A stretch of DNA of 64,000 nt from Hungatella sp. UBA5385 (lineage in GTDB: Bacteria > Bacillota > Clostridia > Lachnospirales > Lachnospiraceae). Made by a program: the position numbers and the translations under genes. The stretch spans positions 6,928-70,927 of the forward strand of contig DHOR01000048.1 of NCBI GenBank assembly GCA_002409995.1, given 5' to 3'. Below are positions 24,360 to 33,537 of the stretch, piece after piece (position 1 is the stretch's first letter; the number at the start of each line of letters is the position of its first letter). Under the pieces are notes generated by a model that was given only the letters and a program-made list of their open reading frames with translations, made no database searches and had not been told where the DNA came from.

Positions 24360-25091
24360 TTAAGCACCAATCACATTCACAATCTTAACCGGTGTCCTAT
24401 AATTCCAGGCAGAAACCTTAATTCCTGTCCTTTCAGTAGAAGCATGGACAATCTGCCCATTCCCTATGTACATAGCAACGTGATTAATCGATCTTCCGCC
24501 GCCATAAAAAATCAAATCCCCAGGCTGCATCTGATCAGCACTGATGGAAACACCCTGAGAAGCCTGTCCACCTGATGAAGCATTAAGAGCAATACCCGCA
24601 CCATGCTGCATTACATATCTTGTAAATCCTGAGCAGTCCACTCCTGTATGAGGGTCTCTTCCCCCATAAGAATAACGGCCGCCTACAAACTGCAGGGCAT
24701 AATTCACTAAACCCTGACGAAAATCTGCAGCTTCATTGGCTGCTGCCTTTGCATCAATGGCATCCAGAGTTTCCTGATCCGCCGCTGTTACACTTACATT
24801 GTCAGTTACAGGAAGATAACCGAAGGAGTCATTAAGCATCACCTTAAGATATCCATCTCCTATATCTTCTAAAACACGAAATGCTGAGCCCTGAGAAGCA
24901 GCCATAAGCACTTCCATGCCTTCTTCATCCTTTGTAATATTTACACTGTCTGAGTCTACCGTTACGATATAGTTTCCAAAATCAAGCCCCGGTCCTGATA
25001 ATTCTTCTGCTTTGGAGATCATGGGATCTGCCATCATCATACTTCCGCAAAATGCAATAAGACCTAAAGTTTTCCATATATTCCTATTCAT
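24360..25091 (-). CDS. Secreted SH3-NlpC/P60 peptidoglycan endopeptidase
   Basis: 243 residues with a signal peptide (MNRNIWKTLGLIAFCGSMMM, cleavage near AEE at ~30), an SH3-like domain (about 40-100) and a C-terminal NlpC/P60 domain. Catalytic residues are visible: Cys in GVDCSGFTRYVM and His in INHVAMYIGNG, with His in VHASTERTG. The family cleaves D-Glu-diamino-acid bonds in stem peptides. A paralogue with the same layout lies directly upstream (25176-25868), suggesting tandem duplication. Confidence 0.9.
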   Translation of the reverse strand: MNRNIWKTLGLIAFCGSMMMADPMISKAEELSGPGLDFGNYIVTVDSDSVNITKDEEGMEVLMAASQGSAFRVLEDIGDGYLKVMLNDSFGYLPVTDNVSVTAADQETLDAIDAKAAANEAADFRQGLVNYALQFVGGRYSYGGRDPHTGVDCSGFTRYVMQHGAGIALNASSGGQASQGVSISADQMQPGDLIFYGGGRSINHVAMYIGNGQIVHASTERTGIKVSAWNYRTPVKIVNVIGA

Positions 25092-25175
25092 CCAGATTTA
25101 ACTCCTATAATCACAGTTTTATTTAATTCATAGTTAATGTCATAATCAAGTCATAATTCCTGTCCCAAAATCATA

Positions 25176-25868
25176 TTAATTTAAAACAGAAACAACCTTT
25201 ACCGGAGTACGATATGTAGCATTAGAGATCTTAATACCTGTGCGCTCTGTAGAGGCGTGAACAATCTGTCCATTGCCGATATACATGCCAACATGGTTAA
25301 TATAGCCTTTGCCTCCATAAAACAGAAGGTCTCCAGGCTTAGCCTCTGCATAGCTGATACTACGTCCCTGACCTGACTGGGCTCTGGAACTGTGACTCAG
25401 CGAAACGCCGGCTGCGTGCCTCATTACATAACTGGTAAAGCCCGAACAATCCACGCCTGTGTTAGGATTGGTTCCGCCATAGACATAACGTCCTCCCACA
25501 AACTGAAGAGCATAATTCACTACGCCCTGGCGAAGCTTTGTATTCTCATCTACTTTTTCCTGGGTCTTTTCAATCACGGTTGCACGATTGCTCTGAACAT
25601 ACCCTTCCCCCTGAGATGTACTGATCTTTAACCAGCCATCCTTATCCGATACCAGAACCTCATAACTCTGTCCCTTAACAGCCTGAGAAATAATCTTCCC
25701 TGACATACCGGAAGTCTCCCTAACGGAAGTCAGTGCGTCCATTTTGGCGTACAGTGTGGTACTTGTCTCACTCTGAATCTCTGCTGCTTGTGCAGATGCC
25801 GGAGCACTCCAGCTTAAGCAGGCGGATATTCCTAATATTCCAAGCACCTTCCATGTGCATTTCCCCAT
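25176..25868 (-). CDS. Secreted SH3-NlpC/P60 endopeptidase, paralogue
   Basis: 230 residues: signal peptide (KVLGILGISACLSWSAPASA), SH3_3-like domain (MDALTSVRETSGMSGKIISQ), short Lys/Glu linker and NlpC/P60 domain (GVDCSGFTSYVMRHAAGVSL, YINHVGMYIGNG, VHASTERTG). The catalytic domain is close in sequence to the gene at 24360; the N-terminal halves differ more. Likely outer-wall hydrolase in growth or cell separation. Confidence 0.9.
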   Translation of the reverse strand: MGKCTWKVLGILGISACLSWSAPASAQAAEIQSETSTTLYAKMDALTSVRETSGMSGKIISQAVKGQSYEVLVSDKDGWLKISTSQGEGYVQSNRATVIEKTQEKVDENTKLRQGVVNYALQFVGGRYVYGGTNPNTGVDCSGFTSYVMRHAAGVSLSHSSRAQSGQGRSISYAEAKPGDLLFYGGKGYINHVGMYIGNGQIVHASTERTGIKISNATYRTPVKVVSVLN

Positions 25869-25986
25869 AGTTTAAACTCCTATTGTTTACGTTTTTATTT
25901 CTTTATTAACAATTGTTACGCTAAATGTTACATAATTGTTACAAATCAAAGTATACTATTACTTACGGCCTTTGTCAAGCAAAAAA

Positions 25987-26021
25987 ACGGCAACTATACC
26001 ATTCATCGGTATAATTGCCGT
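25987..26021 (-). terminator. Terminator of the DUF1700 gene
   Basis: ACGGCAACTATACC pairs with GGTATAATTGCCGT around a 7-base loop (13 of 14 pairs). On the minus strand it is followed by a run of seven T. It lies 71 bases after the stop at 26092. Confidence 0.85.
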
Positions 26022-26091
26022 TACACTTTTGTAACACTTATAAAATATTTTTGTAACCATTTTGAAATTAATATTGGATCTATCGTCCAGT

Positions 26092-26565
26092 CTAACGTCT
26101 GGGACCGCGTATCATGTAGAAGATTAAAACAATCACTAATATAGGGCCCATAAACGGAATCAGAATACTGAAAATTCCGGAAATAATACTGGCAACCAGG
26201 AAGAAAAACAATACGACAACGATCATTCCTAATAGCTTCCAATACCACTTATTCAGATCAATAAAATGAAAATTACGTCCCGGATTTCTGTTTCCTCTAT
26301 TGCTGTTCTGCTCCTGATCTGTATAGGTGTTATAATGTTTCTGACGGGAGCCTGTGTCCCTGACATTCTCTGAAGCATCTATAATCGTTTTGGCAATCAG
26401 CCTGGGATCACCGATAGAAGCTGTTACCTCTTCTTCTGTCATGCCCTTGCTGACCTCACCGCTGATATATCCATCATAATATCTCATGTTCTCTTCAATC
26501 ACATTCCCGGGAATCTCTCCAATTAAAGCTTCCCGCAAACGCTGTAAAAAATCCTGCTTGCTCAT
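26092..26565 (-). CDS. DUF1700 (HAAS-domain) membrane protein
   Basis: 157 residues from the ATG at 26565, with GGAGG seven bases upstream. The N-terminal ~75 residues (SKQDFLQRLREALIGEIPGN, YYDGYISGEVSKGMTEEEVT, IGDPRLIAKTII) are the HAAS helical domain of DUF1700 proteins. The C-terminal ~50 residues hold two hydrophobic segments. Members usually pair with a PadR regulator or DUF4097 protein, absent here, so this copy appears to stand alone. Function unknown. Confidence 0.82.
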   Translation of the reverse strand: MSKQDFLQRLREALIGEIPGNVIEENMRYYDGYISGEVSKGMTEEEVTASIGDPRLIAKTIIDASENVRDTGSRQKHYNTYTDQEQNSNRGNRNPGRNFHFIDLNKWYWKLLGMIVVVLFFFLVASIISGIFSILIPFMGPILVIVLIFYMIRGPRR

Positions 26566-26703
26566 CTGAGCCTCCTTCATTAAGTGTATAACCGTATTTA
26601 TTGTACCATCCGGCGGCTTATTCGTAAAGAAATCTTCTGTGAATTATTTCTTAAAATTTCATAATCTGTCTCAATCTGTCTCGATTATTGTTATTTTTTC
26701 ATT

Positions 26704-28641
26704 TTATTGGAGTTTTTCCTTTATAATACCCTCTCTGTAAGCAGCCACAAGCTCCTTTAAGTCTGCAATACGTCCGGCAAGCTCTGTCCCTTTATCTGTA
26801 TCAGCCACCATCACCCGTTTTTTCATATTTTCCACAATGGAAACCTTGGGTGTACTTTCCTTGGAAGGATCAAATGGCTTATGCTCAGCAAGAGCCAGAT
26901 GTGCAGAATTATAAATCAGGGTATATCCTGCAATTCCTGTTCTGGCTTGATAGGCCTTGGAGAGACCTCCATCAATAATAAACAGCTTTCCTCCGGCTTT
27001 TACAGGAGATTCCCCTTCCCTGATCTTCACCGGAACATGACCGTTAATAATATGGGAGCCTTGCTTTTTCAGCCCGAATTCCTCCAGTATCTTATCACAG
27101 TATTCCTCTTTTAAGCTTAATTTATAATAAGGATTCATAGGTTCCTTATGGGCAGCAGGTTCTTCAATAAAATAGTGCTCAAAGGTTGTCATTTTCCCCT
27201 TTCCAAAAACAGGAGACTTGGAACCGCACCAAAGATACCACATAAAATCTCTTGCATCTGCTTTTTCCTGAGTTTCCTGAACCATAAAATAGGCATTCTG
27301 AACCTTCTGATCCACATAATCCATAAAAGCTTTTCCTGCATAAGAAACTCCATCTATGACGATCTGGTCAAAGCTTCCATCCTCTCTCATAGGAATACAG
27401 CCATGATAAAGGAGATTGGAATTATAGCATTTATACAGACTTCCATGAGAATACAGGAATCTGATGTGTTTATGAAGGAGTTGGTTGTGCTTAAAGGACA
27501 GACACAGGGTATAAAGCAGCTCCTCCTCCTCTTTGCTCAGCTTCAGAGGATCTTTGGGATCTATGGTAGGGAAATTCATATCAAGCATAGAATACTCCTT
27601 ACCTTCTACTGTAACAACTCCCCTTTTAAAATCAACTGCTTCCAGAAGCCGTCTGCCATCCATCTCATATTCCGGATGGCGTTTGATCATCTCACCTTCC
27701 ACTTTAAACTGTATAATGGCAATGGCTTTATGCATTTTAGCAGCAAGCCCCGGGTCCACTGCATCGTAAATATTCTCGTCCAGAATCAAAGGAGCAAAAC
27801 GTTCACATGGATCATCATGGTATACTTTTGCGGCAAACATGGAAAGAGGTCTTAAATTAATACCATATCCATCTTCTAATACATCAAAGCTGTTATAGCT
27901 GATGGCAATCCGCAGAACATTGCAGATGCAGGCAAGATTTCCTGTTGCTGCTCCCATCCAGGAGATATCGTGGTTTCCCCACTGAATATCCACATCATGA
28001 AACTGCATCAGCTCATTCATAATAGCATCAGCTCTGGGACCCCTGTCATAGATATCACCAATAATATGAAGGTTGTCAATGGTAAGATTTTGAATCAGTT
28101 CACACAGAGCGATAATAAATTTATCCCCCACTCCGATATCTATGATGGAGCGGATAATTTCGCTGTAGTATATTTTTTTATTGTCATCATTGTAATCCAC
28201 ATGCAAAAGCTCATCAATAATATAGGCAAACTCAGGCGGCATTCTCTTACGCACCTTGGACCTGGTGTATTTTGATGAAACCAGCTTGCAGATTTGTACC
28301 AGACGATAAATAATAATTCTCTGCCAGTCATCGGAAACTCTTCCCTCCTGCTGGCACTGACTCAGTACACGGTCTGGATAATAGATTAAATTAGCCAGCT
28401 CCACCTCTTCATTTTCCGGAATAATATGACCGAAGGTCTCTGTGATCTTCTCCCTTATAATACCGGAAGCGCTTCGCAGCAAATGAATAAATGCCTCATG
28501 CTCACCATGAAGATCACTGAAAAAATACTCTGTTCCCTTAGGCAGTCCCTGAATGGCTGTTAAGTTAATAATCTCACTGGAAGCCGCCTTAATTGTAGGG
28601 TATTCCCTTGACATCAGCATCAAATATGCCAAATCCCTCAT
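26704..28641 (-). CDS. fbp: Fructose-1,6-bisphosphatase, class III
   Basis: 645 residues from the ATG at 28641 (GGGAGGAG upstream). Calcineurin-type metal motifs are visible: FSDLHGEHEAF, IIGDIYDRGPRAD and WGNHDISWMG. It dephosphorylates fructose-1,6-bisphosphate in gluconeogenesis. The large class III form is typical of Firmicutes such as B. subtilis and Clostridia. It is monocistronic, with divergent neighbours. Confidence 0.95.
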   Translation of the reverse strand: MRDLAYLMLMSREYPTIKAASSEIINLTAIQGLPKGTEYFFSDLHGEHEAFIHLLRSASGIIREKITETFGHIIPENEEVELANLIYYPDRVLSQCQQEGRVSDDWQRIIIYRLVQICKLVSSKYTRSKVRKRMPPEFAYIIDELLHVDYNDDNKKIYYSEIIRSIIDIGVGDKFIIALCELIQNLTIDNLHIIGDIYDRGPRADAIMNELMQFHDVDIQWGNHDISWMGAATGNLACICNVLRIAISYNSFDVLEDGYGINLRPLSMFAAKVYHDDPCERFAPLILDENIYDAVDPGLAAKMHKAIAIIQFKVEGEMIKRHPEYEMDGRRLLEAVDFKRGVVTVEGKEYSMLDMNFPTIDPKDPLKLSKEEEELLYTLCLSFKHNQLLHKHIRFLYSHGSLYKCYNSNLLYHGCIPMREDGSFDQIVIDGVSYAGKAFMDYVDQKVQNAYFMVQETQEKADARDFMWYLWCGSKSPVFGKGKMTTFEHYFIEEPAAHKEPMNPYYKLSLKEEYCDKILEEFGLKKQGSHIINGHVPVKIREGESPVKAGGKLFIIDGGLSKAYQARTGIAGYTLIYNSAHLALAEHKPFDPSKESTPKVSIVENMKKRVMVADTDKGTELAGRIADLKELVAAYREGIIKEKLQ

Positions 28642-28797
28642 ACTATTTTCTCCTCCCATCCCCGGCTTTTAAACGGTAAGCTGCAGTTCATCCCCCTGAA
28701 CAGGCATCAGCTTTTCAGAGCCGGTTGCATTTCTTTTAAAGATATAGTAACATAAATTCGATAAAGGGGAAAGCCCCGAGCCACAAAGGAGGATTCT

Positions 28798-29601
28798 ATG
28801 GAGGAATTATACGTATTCGGTACAGGCAATGCAGCAGTAACAAGGTGCTATAACACATGTTTTGCTATTAAAAAAGACAGAGAATATCTTATGGTTGATG
28901 CAGGAGGGGGCAATGGTATTCTGCGTATTTTAGAGGATATGAAGGTTTCCATCTCTGATATTCATCATATATTTGTAACCCATGAGCATACAGACCATAT
29001 TCTTGGTATCATATGGATGGTGCGTTTCATTGGAACTGCCATGAAGAAAGGAACCTATGACGGAGAGCTTCAGATTTACTGCCATGACGGGCTGGTTTCC
29101 ACCATTGATACCTTGTGCCGTCTCACTCTTCAGCCTAAATTCTATCAGCTTATTGGAGACAGAATCCATCTGGTGCCTGTTGAAGATGGAGAAACAAGGA
29201 ATATTCTCGGTATGGATATCACCTTTTTTGACATACATTCCACAAAAGCCAGACAGTATGGTTTCTCCGCCCGTTTGTCAGATGGAAGCAAACTGACCTG
29301 CTGCGGAGACGAACCCTACAATGTCTCCTGTGAAACCTATGTAAAGAACAGTGACTGGCTCCTCCATGAAGCATTCTGTCTCTATTCAGAGAGGGAACGT
29401 TTCAAACCCTATGAAAAGCATCACAGCACAGTGAAAGACAGCTGCGAGCTGGCAGAATCCATGAATATTAAGAATCTGGTGCTGTATCATACTGAGGACA
29501 GTGACATTCTTCATAGAAAAGAGAGGTATACAGAAGAAGGAGCTGCCTGCTACACAGGTAATCTCCATATCCCTGATGATGGGGAGATTCTAAAACTTTA
29601 A
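28798..29601 (+). CDS. Metallo-beta-lactamase-fold hydrolase (RNase Z-like)
   Basis: 267 residues. The metal motif THEHTDH at residues 61-67 and later conserved residues (CCGDEP, LLHEAFC, YEKHHSTVKDS) place it in the ElaC/RNase Z-like branch. The family includes tRNA 3'-processing nucleases and uncharacterised phosphodiesterases; the exoside arm of true tRNase Z was not seen, so the substrate is open. GGAGGATTCT precedes the start. A strong terminator follows at 29632. Confidence 0.82.
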   Translation: MEELYVFGTGNAAVTRCYNTCFAIKKDREYLMVDAGGGNGILRILEDMKVSISDIHHIFVTHEHTDHILGIIWMVRFIGTAMKKGTYDGELQIYCHDGLVSTIDTLCRLTLQPKFYQLIGDRIHLVPVEDGETRNILGMDITFFDIHSTKARQYGFSARLSDGSKLTCCGDEPYNVSCETYVKNSDWLLHEAFCLYSERERFKPYEKHHSTVKDSCELAESMNIKNLVLYHTEDSDILHRKERYTEEGAACYTGNLHIPDDGEILKL

Positions 29602-29631
29602 TCATACTTGGGCTCTCTGCCGCATATACTT

Positions 29632-29665
29632 AAAAGGAAAGCAGTATTACGCTGCTTTCCTTTTT
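29632..29665 (+). terminator. Terminator after the metallo-hydrolase gene
   Basis: AAAAGGAAAGCAG pairs perfectly with CTGCTTTCCTTTT over a 7-base loop, ending in T residues. Confidence 0.85.
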
Positions 29666-29700
29666 GAATTGTAATTTAACAAGGATAAGGAGAGCGTAAT

Positions 29701-30873
29701 ATGAATCCATTTAAGAAAAACCTGTTTCAATCCAAGGAAACACGAAATTATATTATTATTTACATAGAAGTTATGATTCTTACACTTCTTTTGGTTTCCT
29801 TCTTCCTTCTTTCTCCTAAGGAGAAAATAACATCTCAGGCAATAAACCAGAAGGAAAATGTCAATGCTCCAGAGACTAAAAAATTCATTAAATGGGTGGA
29901 TTTTAAAGTCACCACCAAAGCCATGCAGGAGGCATTCCGCTATGATGTCAACACCTTTCAGTCGGAACCTCATTTAAACTGGGTGGATTTGCTTGCTGTG
30001 CTTGGGGCAAGATATGGCGGTGATTTCAGCAGATACACCACCAAGGATTTAGACAATCTGGCAGAGCAGCTGTTAACAGGTAAAACTTTAGAGGACCTTA
30101 CGAAGGATATGAAATATTTTACCTATTACAGAGAAGCTTACGGCGCTGTTTTAGACGGGCTGGTAGGCCAGTACGACATTGAAATTCCTGCTGAAAATGC
30201 TCCGCTTTATGCCTCCCCCTCCCTTCTGCCCGATGGCAGCGTTGATCCTTCCAAGGTATGGGTGACCAAATACGGTCTAAAATCCTTTTCCCCTATTGCA
30301 AAAGGATTTCCCTACCAGGACTTTGATGATTTTGGTGTGTCCCGCTCCTATGGCTATAAACGGCAGCATTTAGGCCATGATCTTATGGGCCAGGTGGGTA
30401 CCCCTGTCATTGCAGTGGAAAGCGGTTATGTGGAAGCTCTCGGCTGGAACCAATACGGCGGGTGGCGCCTTGGCATCAGAAGCTTTGACGGCAAACGTTA
30501 TTACTATTATGCTCATTTAAGAAAGAATTACCCATATCATAAATCCTTAAAAGAAGGAAGTATTGTCACTGCAGGAGATGTGATCGGATATTTAGGACGC
30601 ACAGGCTACAGCCGGACAGAGAATACCAATAACATTGATGAGGCACACCTTCATTTCGGAATTCAGCTGATCTTTGATGAGTCCCAAAAGGAAGGAAACA
30701 ACGAGATTTGGGTAAACTGCTATGAACTGATCAGGTTTCTTTCCATCAGCAGATCAGAGACCTTAAAGGATCAGGAGACTAAGGAGTATGACCGTATCTA
30801 TCAGATGAAGGACCCGGATATTCCGGAAAACTTCTCTCCTCCCCCTCCTGTGGCAGCATCTGAAACTGATTAA
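29701..30873 (+). CDS. M23 family peptidoglycan endopeptidase, membrane-anchored
   Basis: 390 residues. A hydrophobic segment (about 17-38, YIEVMILTLLLVSFFLLSP) anchors it with an outside C-terminus. Residues 60-150 form a helical region with TYYREAYGAV. The M23 domain (~205-340) has HLGHDLMGQVGTPVIAVESG, YYYAHL and AHLHFGIQL with the zinc-binding His/Asp residues. Such anchored LytM-type enzymes work in wall remodelling or sporulation (SpoIIQ-like); both His motifs are intact so it should be active. Confidence 0.88.
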   Translation: MNPFKKNLFQSKETRNYIIIYIEVMILTLLLVSFFLLSPKEKITSQAINQKENVNAPETKKFIKWVDFKVTTKAMQEAFRYDVNTFQSEPHLNWVDLLAVLGARYGGDFSRYTTKDLDNLAEQLLTGKTLEDLTKDMKYFTYYREAYGAVLDGLVGQYDIEIPAENAPLYASPSLLPDGSVDPSKVWVTKYGLKSFSPIAKGFPYQDFDDFGVSRSYGYKRQHLGHDLMGQVGTPVIAVESGYVEALGWNQYGGWRLGIRSFDGKRYYYYAHLRKNYPYHKSLKEGSIVTAGDVIGYLGRTGYSRTENTNNIDEAHLHFGIQLIFDESQKEGNNEIWVNCYELIRFLSISRSETLKDQETKEYDRIYQMKDPDIPENFSPPPPVAASETD

Positions 30874-30920
30874 AGCCTGAAGTTCAATAGAATCTGAAGC
30901 TGAAACACTGACAACAAATA

Positions 30921-30977
30921 AAAAGAGATACTGATCTATAGATCATATGAAACCATCTATAAACCAGCATCTCTTTT
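30921..30977. terminator. Bidirectional terminator between convergent genes
   Basis: AAAAGAGATACTG pairs with CAGCATCTCTTTT (one wobble) with flanking A and T tracts, between the M23 peptidase and the alcohol dehydrogenase gene. Confidence 0.75.
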
Positions 30978-30992
30978 ATTCATTTATAAAAC

Positions 30993-32180
30993 CTAATATG
31001 CCATGTGGAAAATGTCCACCATTTCCTTTTTATCCAAAACCTTAATTCCAGGCAGAACCCGTTTTCCTCTCAGGTTACACTTATCTGCCATTTCCTCCAG
31101 ATCCTCTTCCCTCACCCCGGCATTCAGCTCTCCGATGCTGACAGGCATTCCCAGACTTCGGAAGAAGTTTTCCATTCTGTCAATTCCCTCCAAAGCTGTT
31201 TTCATTGGATTTTCAAAATTCATATCAACATTCCACACACGAACTGCAAGCTGGGCAAAACGCTCCACATCCTCTTTGCACACATAACGGGCCCAGGAAC
31301 AGAACAAGGCTGATAAACCGGCTCCATGTGCGATGGCAGGATACATACCTGACAGCTCATGCTCCAGCTGATGAACCTGCATCATCACATCTCTTCCAAG
31401 ACCTGTTAAATCATTATGGGACAGACTGCCGGCCCACATAAGAGTGGCTCTTGCCTCATAATCCTCAGGATTCCGGTCTGCAGCAGCTCCTGCTTCAATG
31501 ACAGCTTTTAACAGTCCTTCCGCAATTCTGTCTGTTAAAGCAGTATCCTTTGTTTTACCGCCCAGATAACGCTCCAGAGTGTGCATCATAATATCCACAG
31601 TTCCGCAGCCTGTCTGGTATTTGCTCACTGTGAAGGTAAGCTCAGGGTTGCAGATAGCAAAAAGCGGTCTGTGGGTCACGCTGTTAAATCCCCGCTTCCA
31701 GCCGCCCTCTTCATTGGTAATTACACAGGACTGACTGGTTTCACTGCCTGCAGCAGAGATGGTCAGTATATTGCCGTGAGGGAGCGCTTTCTCAGGAACA
31801 GCTTCCTTTAAGAAAAACTTCCATGGGTCCACATCAGGGTTTGGCACTCCGTCTGCTATGCATTTGGCAGAATCAATCACACTTCCGCCTCCGACTGCCA
31901 GAATAAAGTCAACTTCTTCCCTTCTGCACAGCTCCATACCCTCTTTTGCCAGAGTAAGCGTTGGATTAGGCTGTACTCCGCCAAAGAGCACATATTCAAT
32001 TCCATGTTCCTTGAGAGAAGCAGTGACCTGATCCAGAAGACCGCTTTTCTTCACGCTGCCGCCTCCATAATGAACCATTATCTTATGAAATCCATACTCC
32101 TTAATCACAGCTCCCACATTCTTCTGGGTATCCCGTCCAAATATGACCTTAGTAGGCACATAGTATTCAAAATTGTTCAT
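30993..32180 (-). CDS. Iron-containing alcohol dehydrogenase (BdhA/YqhD-like)
   Basis: 395 residues. The start NFEYYVPTKVIFGRDT and NAD(P)-binding GGGSVIDSAKCIADG motif (about 96-110) are characteristic of NADPH-dependent butanol dehydrogenases. Metal-binding His are in MMHTLERYLGG and HQLEHELSGMYPAIAHGAGL. It reduces aldehydes such as butyraldehyde in fermentation. Monocistronic, preceded by GGAGGGATAG. Confidence 0.92.
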   Translation of the reverse strand: MNNFEYYVPTKVIFGRDTQKNVGAVIKEYGFHKIMVHYGGGSVKKSGLLDQVTASLKEHGIEYVLFGGVQPNPTLTLAKEGMELCRREEVDFILAVGGGSVIDSAKCIADGVPNPDVDPWKFFLKEAVPEKALPHGNILTISAAGSETSQSCVITNEEGGWKRGFNSVTHRPLFAICNPELTFTVSKYQTGCGTVDIMMHTLERYLGGKTKDTALTDRIAEGLLKAVIEAGAAADRNPEDYEARATLMWAGSLSHNDLTGLGRDVMMQVHQLEHELSGMYPAIAHGAGLSALFCSWARYVCKEDVERFAQLAVRVWNVDMNFENPMKTALEGIDRMENFFRSLGMPVSIGELNAGVREEDLEEMADKCNLRGKRVLPGIKVLDKKEMVDIFHMAY

Positions 32181-32221
32181 TCTATCCCTCCATCTTCATC
32201 TTATGGTATTCATTATACCAC

Positions 32222-33460
32222 TTAATCCAATAAATGAATAAACAATCCGCTTCTTAATTTTGGTTCAAACCAGGTGGATTTAGGCGGCATTAAAAGGTTT
32301 GCATCTGCCACATCAAACAGTTCACCAATGGAAGTTGGATACATGGAAAATGCCACCTTCATATCCTCACTGCATCGTTTCTCCAATTCCTTCAGCCCTC
32401 TGATTCCCCCAATAAAATCAATGCGCACATCAACTCTTGGATCACCGATTCCCAGAACAGGTGCCAGCAAATGGTCCTGTAGAATGGAAACGTCAAGCCC
32501 TTTTACAGGGTCTTCTGACTTTAAGCTGTCATCAGCCTTAAGAGCATACCAGTTTCCTCCCAGATACATGCCAAAGGTCCCCTTTTCCATAGGAGTACAG
32601 GCCCGTTCTCCCATACATTCCACTGCAAAAGAACCTTTGATCTTCTCCAGAAGCTCTTCCTCTGTCATTCCGTTTAAATCCTTAACCACACGGTTATAAG
32701 GCATAATCATTAACTGATCATCAGGGAATAACACGGACAGGAAATAATTAAAATCCTCATCTCCTGTATACTCCGGATTCTCTGATCTCCGCTTCTGAGC
32801 CACTTTAACAGCCGACGCTGCTCTGTGATGACCATCAGCAATATACGTAGCTGGAACATCTGCAAATGCCTTCTCAATAGCTGCTGTATCTTCCTGGTCC
32901 GCCACTTCCCACACACAATGGCGGATTCCGTCTTCAGAGGTAAAATCATAGAGAGGTTCTCCCGCTGTCTTTTCAGCCACAATTCCATTAATAATCTCAC
33001 TGGAACGGTAAGCAAGGAAAATAGGACCTGTCTGTGCATTGGTTGTATCTACGTGGCGGATACGGTCGATTTCCTTTTCTTCCCTGGTTTTTTCATGCTT
33101 TTTAATAATGCTCTTTTCATAATCATCAACAGAAGAACATGCCACAATCCCTGTCTGACTTCTGCCTGCCATGGTCAGCTCATAGATATAATAAGCATTT
33201 CTCCCGTCTTTAACAAAAGTTCCGTCAGCGATCCACTGCTGCAGCATCTCTTTTGCCTTCTGATATACCTTCTCATCATACATATCGGTTTCAGGAGAGA
33301 ACTGGGTCTCCGGTCTGTCAATATTTAAAAATGATTTTGGATTCTCCTTTGTCACCTCAACAGCTTCTTTTCTGCTATATACATCATAGGGAAGAGCTGC
33401 TACCAGATGAGCATCCTCCTTGTTTGGTCTTACACACTGAAATGGTTTTACAATTGCCAT
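32222..33460 (-). CDS. DUF1015 family protein, serine-cluster associated
   Basis: 412 residues. MAIVKPFQCVRPNKEDAHLV with AALPYDVYSR and LNIDRPE define DUF1015. The motif YIADGHHRAASAVK (about residue 205) resembles the DGHHR motif of ParB/sulfiredoxin-fold enzymes such as archaeal serine kinase SerK. The gene follows serC-serA on the same strand, separated by a terminator-like hairpin. No serB is visible in the window. A role in phosphoserine or serine phosphoryl chemistry is therefore possible but unproved. Confidence 0.88.
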   Translation of the reverse strand: MAIVKPFQCVRPNKEDAHLVAALPYDVYSRKEAVEVTKENPKSFLNIDRPETQFSPETDMYDEKVYQKAKEMLQQWIADGTFVKDGRNAYYIYELTMAGRSQTGIVACSSVDDYEKSIIKKHEKTREEKEIDRIRHVDTTNAQTGPIFLAYRSSEIINGIVAEKTAGEPLYDFTSEDGIRHCVWEVADQEDTAAIEKAFADVPATYIADGHHRAASAVKVAQKRRSENPEYTGDEDFNYFLSVLFPDDQLMIMPYNRVVKDLNGMTEEELLEKIKGSFAVECMGERACTPMEKGTFGMYLGGNWYALKADDSLKSEDPVKGLDVSILQDHLLAPVLGIGDPRVDVRIDFIGGIRGLKELEKRCSEDMKVAFSMYPTSIGELFDVADANLLMPPKSTWFEPKLRSGLFIHLLD

Positions 33461-33478
33461 TGGTTCCTCCTTCGAAAA

Positions 33479-33506
33479 AACGCCAGACGGATATCCGCCT
33501 GACGTT
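33479..33506 (-). terminator. Hairpin with T-run between serA and DUF1015
   Basis: AACGCCAGACGGAT pairs with ATCCGCCTGACGTT (including wobbles). On the minus strand it is followed by six T residues, immediately before the ribosome site of the DUF1015 gene. It could terminate or attenuate read-through from serC-serA. Confidence 0.7.
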
Positions 33507-33537
33507 CCGGTTTCTTCATTTGATCTGTTATTAATAA

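Noticed and set aside
27148..27855. A 235-codon plus-strand frame opposite the fructose-bisphosphatase gene
   Set aside because: Shadow frame of a conserved gene; no start signal and no domain.
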